From CAZSXU01 sp964610505 (GTDB lineage: Bacteria; Arandabacterota; Arandabacteria; JAGLYR01), in contig CAZSXU010000019.1 in assembly GCA_964610505.1 (NCBI GenBank), positions 1 through 64,000 on the forward strand: a stretch of 64,000 nt of DNA, given 5' to 3'. The notes under the pieces were generated by a model, which did no database searches, was not told where the DNA came from, and worked only from the letters and a program-made list of their open reading frames with translations. Shown in pieces: positions 42,711 to 51,297 of the stretch (its first letter is position 1; each line of letters starts with the position of its first letter). The position numbers were made by a program, and so were the translations under genes.

Positions 42711-44272
42711 GCGTCATCGCGGTCCGGATGGTCCAGGTTGTAGTGAAGACCCCGGCTCTCTTTCCGGATTCGCGCAGATCGCACGATCAAGAGTCCGACC
42801 ATTACGATGTTCCGCAGCTCCACCAGATCGGGAGCGATCCGGAACTTGCGGAAGTACCCCTCAATTTGATTCGCAAACAGGGTCAGCCGGCTTTCGGCCA
42901 GCTTCAGGCGTTCGTCGGTGCGCACGATTCCAACGTAGTTCCACATCAAGGTCCGGACGCTGTCCCAGTCGTGGTCCAACAGCACCGATTCCGGAGGCGG
43001 CCGGTCCCTGTAGGCATCCAGCGTGGTGGGCTTCGACTCGTTCGGGCCGGAATCTCGCACCTCCCGGACGGCGGAGGCGGCCGCCCGAGCGCCGAACACC
43101 ACCGCCTCCAGGAGTGAGTTGCTCGCAAGGCGGTTGGCCCCGTGAACACCCGTACAGGCCACCTCACCGACGGCGTACAATCCCGGCAGGTTCGTTTTGC
43201 CGTCCAGGTCGCTCATCACTCCGCCGCACAAGTAGTGTGCGGCCGGGACGACGGGAACGAGTTCCTTGGACATGTCGATTCCGTACGTGAGGCAACCCCG
43301 GTAGATGTTTGGAAAGCGGGTCCGGATCTGTTGCGGCGTCCCAATCAACGAGAGATCCAGCCAGACGAACTTGTCCCCTCTCTTCTTGAGTTCGTTATCG
43401 ATGGCGCGGGCTACCACGTCCCGAGGCGCCAGCACGCCGTCCGGGTGATAGCTCTCCATGAAGGTGTTGCCGTCCTGCGTTCGTAGCGTGGCGCCCTCGC
43501 CTCTGACCGTTTCGGAAATGAGGAAAGATTTCGCCTCGGGATGGTAGAGGCACGTGGGATGGAACTGGACGAATTCCAGGTTGGCCACTCGACCTCCACA
43601 GCGGTACGCCATTGCGACCCCGTCCCCTGTGGCGATATCCGGATTGCTCGTGTAGAGATAGATCTTTCCGCAACCGCCCGTGGCCAGGACCGTAACGGGC
43701 GCCCCATATGTCTCCGTTTCGCCGGTTACGCGATTGAGAACATGCGCGCCCAGGCACCGCGCGGGCCCCGAGTGTTTTCCAGACGTGTCTTCCACGGCCA
43801 GGTCCACGGCCAGTCGATCCTCGAGAACCGTGATGTTCGGGTGCTCTCGGACGGCTCGAGCCATCGCCTGTTCGATCTCCGCACCCGTAAGATCGGCCGC
43901 GTGAACGATTCGCCGGCGCGAGTGCCCGCCTTCTCGTCTGAGATCCAGCGCATCCCGCGGATTCACGCTGAAACGGACCCCCACGTCGACCAGGTCTTTC
44001 ACCGCCGTGGGCCCACATCGAACCATCAGTTCGACCGCATCGCGGTGGCACAATCCCGCGCCAGCCAGAAGCGTGTCCTGGATGTGAAGGTCAAACGAGT
44101 CATTCTCCGCCAGCACCGACGCCATACCGCCCTGCGCGTAGTTCGTGTTCGAGTCGGTGTCCTTCTTCTTGGTGACCACGATCACCGATCCGTGGGGTGC
44201 TGCTGAGAGTGAGAACCAGAACCCGGCAATGCCGGATCCGATCACAAGGAAATCCGCCCTCCCGTTCATCAC
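42674..44272 (-). CDS. nadB: L-aspartate oxidase
   Basis: A 532-residue FAD enzyme that oxidises L-aspartate to iminoaspartate for NAD synthesis. FLVIGSGIAGFWFSLSAA is the FAD-binding GxGxxG. TNYAQGGMASVL, GHSRRRIVHAADLTG, QFHPTCLYHP, and YAVGEVACTGVHGANRLASN are family motifs with active-site His and Arg residues. The last 11 residues (VWQKDTELQRE) come from the 43-bp repeat and are not part of the usual family C-terminus. It overlaps the waaA-lpxK gene by 4 nt (GTGA). nadA and nadC are not in the window. Confidence 0.95.
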   Translation of the reverse strand: MMNGRADFLVIGSGIAGFWFSLSAAPHGSVIVVTKKKDTDSNTNYAQGGMASVLAENDSFDLHIQDTLLAGAGLCHRDAVELMVRCGPTAVKDLVDVGVRFSVNPRDALDLRREGGHSRRRIVHAADLTGAEIEQAMARAVREHPNITVLEDRLAVDLAVEDTSGKHSGPARCLGAHVLNRVTGETETYGAPVTVLATGGCGKIYLYTSNPDIATGDGVAMAYRCGGRVANLEFVQFHPTCLYHPEAKSFLISETVRGEGATLRTQDGNTFMESYHPDGVLAPRDVVARAIDNELKKRGDKFVWLDLSLIGTPQQIRTRFPNIYRGCLTYGIDMSKELVPVVPAAHYLCGGVMSDLDGKTNLPGLYAVGEVACTGVHGANRLASNSLLEAVVFGARAAASAVREVRDSGPNESKPTTLDAYRDRPPPESVLLDHDWDSVRTLMWNYVGIVRTDERLKLAESRLTLFANQIEGYFRKFRIAPDLVELRNIVMVGLLIVRSARIRKESRGLHYNLDHPDRDDAVWQKDTELQRE

Positions 44273-46704
44273 TCCCCTCCCCGTCTGCCTTGTGCGCCGA
44301 GCACATTGTCCACGATGCGGTAGAAATCCTCACCGCGTGCAGTCATTTCCGGCTGGATCCTGAGGACCAACCAGTTCTCCAGCGCCCCGGCGAAATCCCG
44401 CAGCCGGACGGCATCCTTTTCCGTCGTCAGGATCCAGCGGGCCGCGGGCGTCGACTGCCGCACCACACCCTCAAGGTCCGCCTCTTTGAACACGTAATGA
44501 TCAGGATAGCGCCATGCGGCGTTCAGCTTGGCCCCCAGACCCGCAACCGTCGCCTCAAAGCCGCCCGGCAACGCCAGTCCACAGACCGAGGAAACCGTTT
44601 CTCCTTTGACGGCGGACAGCGGAACCTCCCGCTCTGTGGCCAGCTCGTAGAGACCCACGGGGCAATGCCGTGTTTCGGCCACCAGGAGATGCGGAAAGCG
44701 ATGCTCCAGGTAGGACCCGAAGGAAGAAGGGCGCGTCGAATCCGGGCGCTTCAGCACCACGACATGCGCCGAGGCCAACGCTCTCAGACCCTCCCGCAAC
44801 CATTGGGTTCCCGCGTACACGCCTCGAGAGCTCCAGGCCTCTTCGTCAACGGTCACGATGTCCAGATTCCGTTGGAGTCGGCGGTGCTGGAATCCGTCGT
44901 CCAGGATCATCACACGGCACCCGAGCCGAGTCTGAGCATAGTGACCGGACGCTACCCGGTCTTTCCCGACCAGCACGGCGGCCTCCGGGATCCGGCTCGC
45001 CACCCAGTAAGGCTCATCCCCCGCCTCAACCCAGGAGACCTCCGGGCCTCGGCCGTTGCTCACCACGAGCGGCTCCGCTCCCGGCCGGGAGCGCGCATAT
45101 CCCCTCGACAGTACGCCCACCTTGAGACCCGTCGATGTGAACCGCCGAGCGAGGAGTGCAACCAGAGGCGTCTTGCCGGTCCCGCCGAGCGACAGGTTCC
45201 CCACAGAGACCACGGGCACCTCCAGACGCACGGTCCGGCGGAACTCCCGGCGGTATACCCATCGATTGGCGGCCGACGCCCCTTGATGGAGACGCGATAC
45301 GAAGCCCCGGACGGCGCGGGGCGGTTCCCAACGTCCCGAGACTACGACGCGCGGGCCGGCGCGCCACGGTTCCCGCGGTCCGTTGCACCGGGTACGCCCG
45401 TTCGGCGGTCCATTGATCGCGGCAGCGTCTTCATCGAGAATGCCCGCGTCGGCGAGCGCATCCACATATCGTTTCGCGGCGCCCCGGAACTCCTCCACCA
45501 CGCCCAGAGCCAAGCGGCCGCTCTCGGCGCACAGTTCCCGATCTCGCAACCACTGCTCCAGCACCCGGGTGATGTCCCCGGCATCGTCGACTTCGACTCC
45601 GCCCCGGGCGTCCAAAAGACGATCGGCGGCCAACCGGTAGTTATCCATGTGCCGTCCAAAGAGAACCGGTACACCGTAGGCCGCAGGCTCGAGGGGATTG
45701 TGGCCTCCCAGGGAGACCATGCCGCCTCCCACGAAGGCGACCGCGGCGACTCCGTAGAATCCGCCCAACTCACCGATGGTATCCAGCACAACCACCTGGG
45801 GTGGCCCGCCTTCCCCATCCCCCAAGCCGGCAGCCGTCCAGCGGGCCCACCGAAGCCCTTTCTTGGCCAGGATTGACTCCAGTCCCGGCACCTGCTCCAA
45901 ATGGCGGGGTGCAAGAACGAGGGTCAGGGGTCGCTCACCGTCCAGAGAGCGGTAAGCATCCAGAATGGGGTGTTCCTCTCCGGGCCGCACACACCCGGCG
46001 ACCCAGATGGGCGCATCGGCCCTGTCCCCCAGCAACCCCCGAAGCGTACGTGCCAACATCTCCTTCCCTCGAACGGGAACCGCATCGTACTTGGAACTCC
46101 CGAGAATCCGGATCCGCTCCGGTGGAGCTCCGAGATGCGCAAAACGTTCCCGATCCCGCTCCGACTGTACGCCGAAGAAGTCCACCGCCTCAAGCACGTC
46201 GGCCAGGAATCCCCGAAACAGGCGGTAGTACCGGAAGCTGCCTCCCGAGATGCGCCCGTTCACCAGAGCCGTCTTCATTCCCCTGCGGTAGGCCTCCCGA
46301 ATGAAACCCGGCCAGATCTCGGTCTCCATCAGAATCAGGCTCTTCGCGTCGACCGCCTGCATGGCCCGTCGAATGACGCGGGGCGCGTCCAGGGGCATGT
46401 AGAACGCGCCGGCGACGCCTTCCATGTTCTGCGCAATGGACTGGCCCGTTCGTGTGAGAGTGGAGAGAACAATCTCGCGTTCGGGGTCCTGTTCATGGAT
46501 TCTCTCGACCAGAGGGGGAACTCCCGCCAGTTCTCCCACGGAAGCCGCGTGAATCCAGATCCTGCCACTTGAGGAGGGCGGAAGATCCACATACCCGAGA
46601 CGCTCCTCCCACTCGCGGCCCTTCGTTCGTCTCAATCCGTGGAGCACCGGTGCGGCCGCCCCGTACGCCATCCCGCCGAGGATATTGTAGAGAAGATAGC
46701 TCAT
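44269..46704 (-). CDS. waaA-lpxK: fused Kdo transferase (WaaA) and lipid A 4'-kinase (LpxK)
   Basis: One 811-residue reading frame holds two complete lipid A enzymes. Residues 1 to about 430 match WaaA/KdtA: membrane anchor at the N-terminus, AASVGE with the catalytic-base Glu58, METEIWPGF, and GGHNPLEPAAYGVPVLFG. A proline/arginine-rich linker of about 45 residues follows. From about 475 the protein matches LpxK: SVGNLSLGGTGKTPLV with the P-loop Lys511, LSRGYARS, and DDGFQHRRLQRN near 600. It would phosphorylate the lipid A disaccharide and add Kdo at the inner membrane. ATG 46704 overlaps the lpxB stop (ATGA) and follows GGGGAG by 8 nt. Confidence 0.95.
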   Translation of the reverse strand: MSYLLYNILGGMAYGAAAPVLHGLRRTKGREWEERLGYVDLPPSSSGRIWIHAASVGELAGVPPLVERIHEQDPEREIVLSTLTRTGQSIAQNMEGVAGAFYMPLDAPRVIRRAMQAVDAKSLILMETEIWPGFIREAYRRGMKTALVNGRISGGSFRYYRLFRGFLADVLEAVDFFGVQSERDRERFAHLGAPPERIRILGSSKYDAVPVRGKEMLARTLRGLLGDRADAPIWVAGCVRPGEEHPILDAYRSLDGERPLTLVLAPRHLEQVPGLESILAKKGLRWARWTAAGLGDGEGGPPQVVVLDTIGELGGFYGVAAVAFVGGGMVSLGGHNPLEPAAYGVPVLFGRHMDNYRLAADRLLDARGGVEVDDAGDITRVLEQWLRDRELCAESGRLALGVVEEFRGAAKRYVDALADAGILDEDAAAINGPPNGRTRCNGPREPWRAGPRVVVSGRWEPPRAVRGFVSRLHQGASAANRWVYRREFRRTVRLEVPVVSVGNLSLGGTGKTPLVALLARRFTSTGLKVGVLSRGYARSRPGAEPLVVSNGRGPEVSWVEAGDEPYWVASRIPEAAVLVGKDRVASGHYAQTRLGCRVMILDDGFQHRRLQRNLDIVTVDEEAWSSRGVYAGTQWLREGLRALASAHVVVLKRPDSTRPSSFGSYLEHRFPHLLVAETRHCPVGLYELATEREVPLSAVKGETVSSVCGLALPGGFEATVAGLGAKLNAAWRYPDHYVFKEADLEGVVRQSTPAARWILTTEKDAVRLRDFAGALENWLVLRIQPEMTARGEDFYRIVDNVLGAQGRRGGE

Positions 46705-47879
46705 CGAGAGCACTCCCCGCTCGTCCTCTGCGAGCGCGCCCGCGATATCAGTGCCAGTGCCACGCCGGCCGCGCGTGCGGACGCCCCCGGCGTTCCCAAC
46801 CGTCCCCTCACGGCCCGAAGCGCCGCCCCCATGGCCTCGCGCCGCTCCGCCGACCTCAGGAGATCCGCTGCCTCACGGGCCAGGTTGCGGGAGGTGGCAT
46901 TGTACTGGACCCGCTCCGGCACCACGGGGCCGCCGGCCACAAGATTCGCCAGAGCGATGTGCGGAACCCGAATCACCGCCCGGCCGATGAGCCAGGACAG
47001 GAGGGATAGGCGGTAGACCACGACCATGGGTGTTTCCAGACAGGCGGCCTCAAGGGTGGCGGTTCCCGAAGCCACGAGCACCAGTTCGGCGGCCCGAATC
47101 ACGCCTCGTGTCCTTCCCGTTACCACCGTCGCCCAGGAATACGCATCTGGAATCATCCGGCCTACCTGGGCCGCTCTCTCGGGGGAAGACGCCCCGACCA
47201 GAACTTGAATCTCCGGGAATTCTTTCCGAAGCTCGGCCGCAGTTTCCAGCATGATCGGAAAAAGACGCGCGACTTCGTTCTCCCGCGATCCGGGAAGCAA
47301 ACCCAGGACGCGCTTCCCCTCGATCTTCATGTCTTCGAGCGCGCGCCTGGAAGAGATTTCCTCTTCCAGGAGAGATTCCAGGAGCGGGTGACCTACGAAT
47401 TCAACGTCCACGCCGGCCGATTCATACAGCGGTTTCTCGAAGGGCAGGATCGTGACCATCGTGTCGACCCGACGGGCGATCGTGTTGACGCGTCCCCGGC
47501 CCCAGGCCCAGACCTGTGGGCTGATGTAGTACATCACGGGGATTCCGGCCTGCTTCGCGCGCCGGCACATTCTGAGGTTGAATCCGGGATAGTCTACGGG
47601 AATGAAGAGATCGGGGCGTTCCTCTCGGAAGAATCGATCCAGACGTCGCCCGACGCGCAGGAGCTCGGGCAAGTGGCGGACAACTTCTGCAAAGCCGATG
47701 ACTCCGAGATCGCCTTCAGCGATCAGCTCCACGCCCTCCGCCCGCATCGCAGATCCCCCCACGCCAAACAGACGGCAGGACGGATCCCGTTCCCTGAGCG
47801 CCTTCGCCAGCCGAGCAGCATGGGCTTCCCCGGAGGTCTCACCCGCCACGATCAGGATCTTCGGTCCGCCCTCGGCCAT
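46701..47879 (-). CDS. lpxB: lipid-A-disaccharide synthase
   Basis: A 392-residue GT19 enzyme that joins lipid X and UDP-diacylglucosamine. ILIVAGETSGEAHAARLAKA, VDYPGFNLRMCRRAKQAG, YYISPQVWAWGRGRV and LLPGSRENEV are all LpxB motifs. ATG 47879 follows GGGGGGAGGA; the 42 extra upstream codons of the open frame are discarded. Its leader contains a nested stem-loop (47912-47951). It is coupled to waaA-lpxK by 4-nt overlap. Confidence 0.95.
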   Translation of the reverse strand: MAEGGPKILIVAGETSGEAHAARLAKALRERDPSCRLFGVGGSAMRAEGVELIAEGDLGVIGFAEVVRHLPELLRVGRRLDRFFREERPDLFIPVDYPGFNLRMCRRAKQAGIPVMYYISPQVWAWGRGRVNTIARRVDTMVTILPFEKPLYESAGVDVEFVGHPLLESLLEEEISSRRALEDMKIEGKRVLGLLPGSRENEVARLFPIMLETAAELRKEFPEIQVLVGASSPERAAQVGRMIPDAYSWATVVTGRTRGVIRAAELVLVASGTATLEAACLETPMVVVYRLSLLSWLIGRAVIRVPHIALANLVAGGPVVPERVQYNATSRNLAREAADLLRSAERREAMGAALRAVRGRLGTPGASARAAGVALALISRARSQRTSGECSR

Positions 47880-47911
47880 TCCTCCCCCCAACAATGCCGG
47901 ACTCCGGCCGG

Positions 47912-47951
47912 TTCGGGGGACATGCGAACGCGGGTTCGAACCTCCCCCGAA
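47912..47951 (-). promoter_or_regulatory. two-tier stem-loop upstream of lpxB
   Basis: This is a perfect nested hairpin. The outer stem of 8 bp (TTCGGGGG/CCCCCGAA) is followed by a symmetric 5x5 internal loop, an inner stem of 5 bp (CGAAC/GTTCG) and a 4-nt GCGG loop. It lies in the 154-nt space between the gnnA-like stop and lpxB, ending about 33 nt before the lpxB ATG. No T tract follows, so it is not an ordinary terminator. It could be an RNA regulatory or processing element. Confidence 0.55.
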
Positions 47952-48033
47952 TCCTTCACAGACCGGCGGCTCCGGCGTCGGATCCGCCTGCGCGGGCAGC
48001 GTCACCTTGCGCTGCGACCTGTCCGGCGACCCT

Positions 48034-49014
48034 TCATGAATCCCCGGGCTCGTGGACCCTCAGGGAAGAGCCCCACCGTCGCTCGATATCCGCGATGACG
48101 TGCAGCGCAATCTCAAGCGCAGCCCTTCCAACAGATCCTGAAACAATAGGTTGTACACTTGTTCTAATACATTGGATGAAGGACAGAATTTCTTCCTTGA
48201 GCGGCTCCTGCGATTGCACTCCCAGACGCTCGTGTGCAATCGCGCGAAGACCCGCATCTCCATTGTCGGCGCCGCCCCTCCGGTAGACATCCGTGGTGCA
48301 GCCCAGGCAATCGACGGACACATACGTGTTGGCCTGGAAAAAGCGGATCTTCCGCATCTTCTCACGCGAAACCCGGGAGGCCGTCAGATTCGCGATGGCT
48401 CCATTTCGAAACTCCAGTCGGGCGTTGGCGATGTCCACGTTTTCGCTTAGAACGGGGACCCCCACGGCCTCCACCCGGGTCACCTCATCCTTCACCAGGT
48501 GCAGCACAATGTCGATGTCGTGGATCATCAGATCCAGCACCACGGCCACGTCGCTGCCCCTCGGGCTGAACCCCGCCAGGCGGTGGCACTCCAGAAATCG
48601 AGGATTGTCCGCAATTCGAAGAGCCGCCTGAACGGCTCCGCTGAACCTCTCCACGTGTCCGACCTGCAGGATGCATCCGGCCCGCCCGGCGGCCGCCACC
48701 AGATCATCCGCCTCGCGAAGCGTTCCCGCAATGGGTTTCTCCACCAGCACATGGACGCCTTGATCCAGCGCACCGACTCCCTCCCTGGCGTGCCAGGGAG
48801 TCGGCACGGCCACGGACACGGCCTCCACGTCCGCCAGGAGCGCGTCGGACGATCTGTACACGGCGCAATCGAATTCCTTGGCCACCTGTTCGGCGCGGGC
48901 CGGATCGCTGTCGGCGACCCCGACGAGACGGGCCTCCTCGAGCTCGTGATACATCCGGGCATGCAGGCGACCCAGGTGGCCCACACCGATCACACCCGTT
49001 CTTACCGATCTCAC
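48034..49014 (-). CDS. Gfo/Idh/MocA oxidoreductase, GnnA-like
   Basis: A 326-residue NAD(P)-dependent oxidoreductase with TGVIGVGHLGRLHARMY (glycine motif) and LVEKPIAGTLREADDLV (EKP motif). A Gfo/Idh gene between lpxA and lpxB matches the position of gnnA in organisms that convert UDP-GlcNAc to the 3-amino analogue for amide-linked lipid A. A gnnB aminotransferase is not adjacent; two DegT-type aminotransferases occur 31-35 kb away in the polysaccharide operon. GTG 49014 with AGGGGG upstream is preferred over a longer open frame. A hairpin/T-tract element (49069-49103) separates it from lpxA. Confidence 0.88.
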   Translation of the reverse strand: MRSVRTGVIGVGHLGRLHARMYHELEEARLVGVADSDPARAEQVAKEFDCAVYRSSDALLADVEAVSVAVPTPWHAREGVGALDQGVHVLVEKPIAGTLREADDLVAAAGRAGCILQVGHVERFSGAVQAALRIADNPRFLECHRLAGFSPRGSDVAVVLDLMIHDIDIVLHLVKDEVTRVEAVGVPVLSENVDIANARLEFRNGAIANLTASRVSREKMRKIRFFQANTYVSVDCLGCTTDVYRRGGADNGDAGLRAIAHERLGVQSQEPLKEEILSFIQCIRTSVQPIVSGSVGRAALEIALHVIADIERRWGSSLRVHEPGDS

Positions 49015-49068
49015 TTCCCTATCCCCCTCCCGCCCCGAAGGCGACCCGTCGCTCCTCGCGTCGGTTCC

Positions 49069-49103
49069 CAAAAAGGAAGCCGGCTCCAGAGAGGAAAGCC
49101 GGC
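49069..49103 (-). terminator. terminator-like hairpin between lpxA and the gnnA-like gene
   Basis: On the minus strand a perfect 7-bp stem GCCGGCT/AGCCGGC (49103-49097 with 49085-49079) with an 11-nt loop is followed by TTCCTTTTT. It lies about 26 nt after the lpxA stop and about 55 nt before the gnnA-like GTG. It would reduce readthrough from lpxA into gnnA-lpxB. A smaller UUCG-loop hairpin lies near 49030-49042. Confidence 0.55.
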
Positions 49104-49128
49104 CAGGAGTTCTCATCCGTCCGCGCCG

Positions 49129-49935
49129 TCACGAAATGCCACGGCGGGATGTTTCGATGAAGTCTATCAGACAAGCGATCTCGGGACAGGCTCTCAAGTC
49201 CGCCCGGATCCTCTCCACCGCCTGGCCGACGTTCAGTCCGCTGCGGTACAGCAACCGGTGGGCCCGTTTGAGCTCCAGTCTCGTCTCGGACGGAATCCCT
49301 CTTCGGCGAAGCCCTACGACGTTGGTCCCCGCCACCCGGAGCGGACTCCCCGCCACCAGAAAATACGGCGGAACGTCCTTGGCCACTCTGGACATTCCAC
49401 CGACGAAGGCCAGTTTTCCGATTCGCACGAACTGATGAACGGGTGTCATCCCCCCGATTCCCGCCCAGTCACCGACCTCGATGTGCCCCGCCAGCTGAAC
49501 GCCGTTGGCAAGGACAACCCCGTCGCCCAACGCGCAGTTGTGACCGATGTGGACGTATGCCATCACCAGGTTGTCGTTGCCGACCCGGGTCTCGTCGTCT
49601 TCCTCCGTCGCACGGTTGATGGTCACGTATTCGCGAATGGTCGTCCGATCCCCGATGATGAGCGAGCTCGGCACTCCCGAATACTTCAGATCCTGCGGCG
49701 CTCCTCCCAGCACCGCCATCGGGGAAATCTGGCAGTCGCAGCCGATCTGCGTGCCGGATTCGATGCACACGTGGGAGGCCACCTGAGTCCGATCTCCGAT
49801 GACCACATCCTCGTAGATCACCGAGTAGGGACCAATCGATACCGCCGCCCCCAGCTCGGCCTTGGGATGAACAATCGCGGTCGGATGGATGTCCGTCAGC
49901 CGAGCAAGATTACCCAACCGATCCGGTGGGGTCAT
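49129..49935 (-). CDS. lpxA: UDP-N-acetylglucosamine O-acyltransferase
   Basis: A 268-residue hexapeptide-repeat acyltransferase, the first enzyme of lipid A synthesis. IHPTAIVHPKAELG starts the beta-helix. AYVHIGHNCALGD contains the catalytic His (His132, matching His125 of E. coli). VGGMSRVAKDVPPYFLVAG and GLNVGQAVERIR are LpxA C-terminal features. With a gnnA-like gene next to it, the acceptor could be UDP-GlcNAc or its 3-amino analogue. GGAG precedes the ATG by 7 nt. Confidence 0.95.
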   Translation of the reverse strand: MTPPDRLGNLARLTDIHPTAIVHPKAELGAAVSIGPYSVIYEDVVIGDRTQVASHVCIESGTQIGCDCQISPMAVLGGAPQDLKYSGVPSSLIIGDRTTIREYVTINRATEEDDETRVGNDNLVMAYVHIGHNCALGDGVVLANGVQLAGHIEVGDWAGIGGMTPVHQFVRIGKLAFVGGMSRVAKDVPPYFLVAGSPLRVAGTNVVGLRRRGIPSETRLELKRAHRLLYRSGLNVGQAVERIRADLRACPEIACLIDFIETSRRGIS

Positions 49936-49965
49936 CCCGCCACTCCTTCGCTCGGATCCCCGCCC

Positions 49966-51297
49966 CTAGCGATTCACAATCATCGACAGCAGCTCGGCCT
50001 CGGCGACCAGCTCGCCGTCGACAAATGCCACGCCCTTCATCTTACAGGTCCGGGACCGCAGTTTCACAAGCTCGAGTTCGAATCTCAGTTGATCTCCGGG
50101 AATCACGGGTTTCCTGAATCGAGCCTTGTCGATACCCATGAAGTATACCAGACGCTCTTTCGGTTTGTCCACCGTGCTCAGAAGCAGAACGCCGCCTACC
50201 TGCGCCATCGCTTCGATGATAAGAACGGCCGGCATGATCGGATGACCCGGGAAGTGGCCCACAAAGAAAGGTTCATTGACGGTTACGTTCTTGATGCCGA
50301 CGACGCGCTCTCCCTCGACAAGCTCGACAATCCTGTCGACAAGGAGAAACGGATATCGGTGAGGCATAATCTCCTGGATGGCGCTGATGTCCCAGCTGGT
50401 GGACGCCTTTCCCGAAACGGGAACGCTCGGATGGCGGGTTGCATGATCCGCGGCTTCCCTCATCTTCCGCACAAGTTTGACGTTGGTCGCGTGTCCCGAC
50501 TTCACGGAAATGATGTGCCCCCGAATGGGCATCCCAAGCAGCGACAGGTCTCCCACAAGATCCAGGATCTTGTGCCGCACGAACTCGTTCTTGAACCTCA
50601 GGGGCTCCTTGTTGAGAATCCGCTCGCTGCTGACCACAACGGCGTTCTCGAGGCTTCCCCCCTTGATCAGGCCCGTCTTTCGCAGCTCATCCACTTCTTC
50701 GATCAGGGAAAAGGTGCGCGCCGGGGCAATCTCGCTCTCGAAAGTCTTCTCATCGATATCGAAAGACGCGTACTGCGTACCGACAACCGGGTGCTCATAC
50801 TCGATCGTGAAACTGATCCGGAATCCATCGTGGGGAAGAGCAACCAGCTCCACTCCGTTCTGGCAGAACCGGATCGGACGAGTCACCTTGAAGTACCGCT
50901 TCGGAGCATCCTGTTCGACGACGCCTGCGCTTCTCAGCACCTGAACAAAGGGTTGCGAGCTGCCGTCCGGCTCGGCGGGTTCCAGCGTGTTGATCTCGAT
51001 CAACGCGTTGTCGATACCCAGCCCGGTAAGAGCCGCCAGCACGTGCTCGACCGTGCTGACTTCGGCATCGCCTACCCGGAGGGTGGTGCGGCGAAGGCTG
51101 TCCGTCCCTTCAGGGGTGTTCCGGATATCTGCCAGTATGACCGGCCGGTCGGGCAGATCCACCCGCGTGAAGCGGATTCCGTGATTCACAGGGGCGGGTT
51201 TGAACACCAGCGTGCTCTCCGCCCCGCTGTGCAGACCCCTCCCCGTAAAGGAGACTTCTCTGGCAATGGTTTTCTGAGGTTGTTTCATGGTCTTCAA
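49966..51297 (-). CDS. lpxC-fabZ: bifunctional LpxC-FabZ
   Basis: A 443-residue fusion. Residues 1 to about 300 are LpxC, the zinc UDP-3-O-acyl-GlcNAc deacetylase: STVEHVLAAL with zinc His85, RHKILDLVGDLSLLG (zinc His/Asp) and KSGHATNVKL (catalytic His). From about 305 it is FabZ, the 3-hydroxyacyl-ACP dehydratase: IMPHRYPFLLVDR and GHFPGHPIMPAVLIIEAMAQ with catalytic His and Glu. The fusion is known from Bacteroidota and relatives. It overlaps lpxD by 4 nt and precedes lpxA. Confidence 0.96.
   Translation of the reverse strand: MKTMKQPQKTIAREVSFTGRGLHSGAESTLVFKPAPVNHGIRFTRVDLPDRPVILADIRNTPEGTDSLRRTTLRVGDAEVSTVEHVLAALTGLGIDNALIEINTLEPAEPDGSSQPFVQVLRSAGVVEQDAPKRYFKVTRPIRFCQNGVELVALPHDGFRISFTIEYEHPVVGTQYASFDIDEKTFESEIAPARTFSLIEEVDELRKTGLIKGGSLENAVVVSSERILNKEPLRFKNEFVRHKILDLVGDLSLLGMPIRGHIISVKSGHATNVKLVRKMREAADHATRHPSVPVSGKASTSWDISAIQEIMPHRYPFLLVDRIVELVEGERVVGIKNVTVNEPFFVGHFPGHPIMPAVLIIEAMAQVGGVLLLSTVDKPKERLVYFMGIDKARFRKPVIPGDQLRFELELVKLRSRTCKMKGVAFVDGELVAEAELLSMIVNR

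Noticed and set aside
44269..46704. WaaA-LpxK fusion as an assembly frameshift artefact
   Set aside because: The frame stays open through a plausible linker, both domains are complete, and the internal junction has no stop codon or start with a ribosome site. A frameshift error usually breaks rather than creates such a frame.
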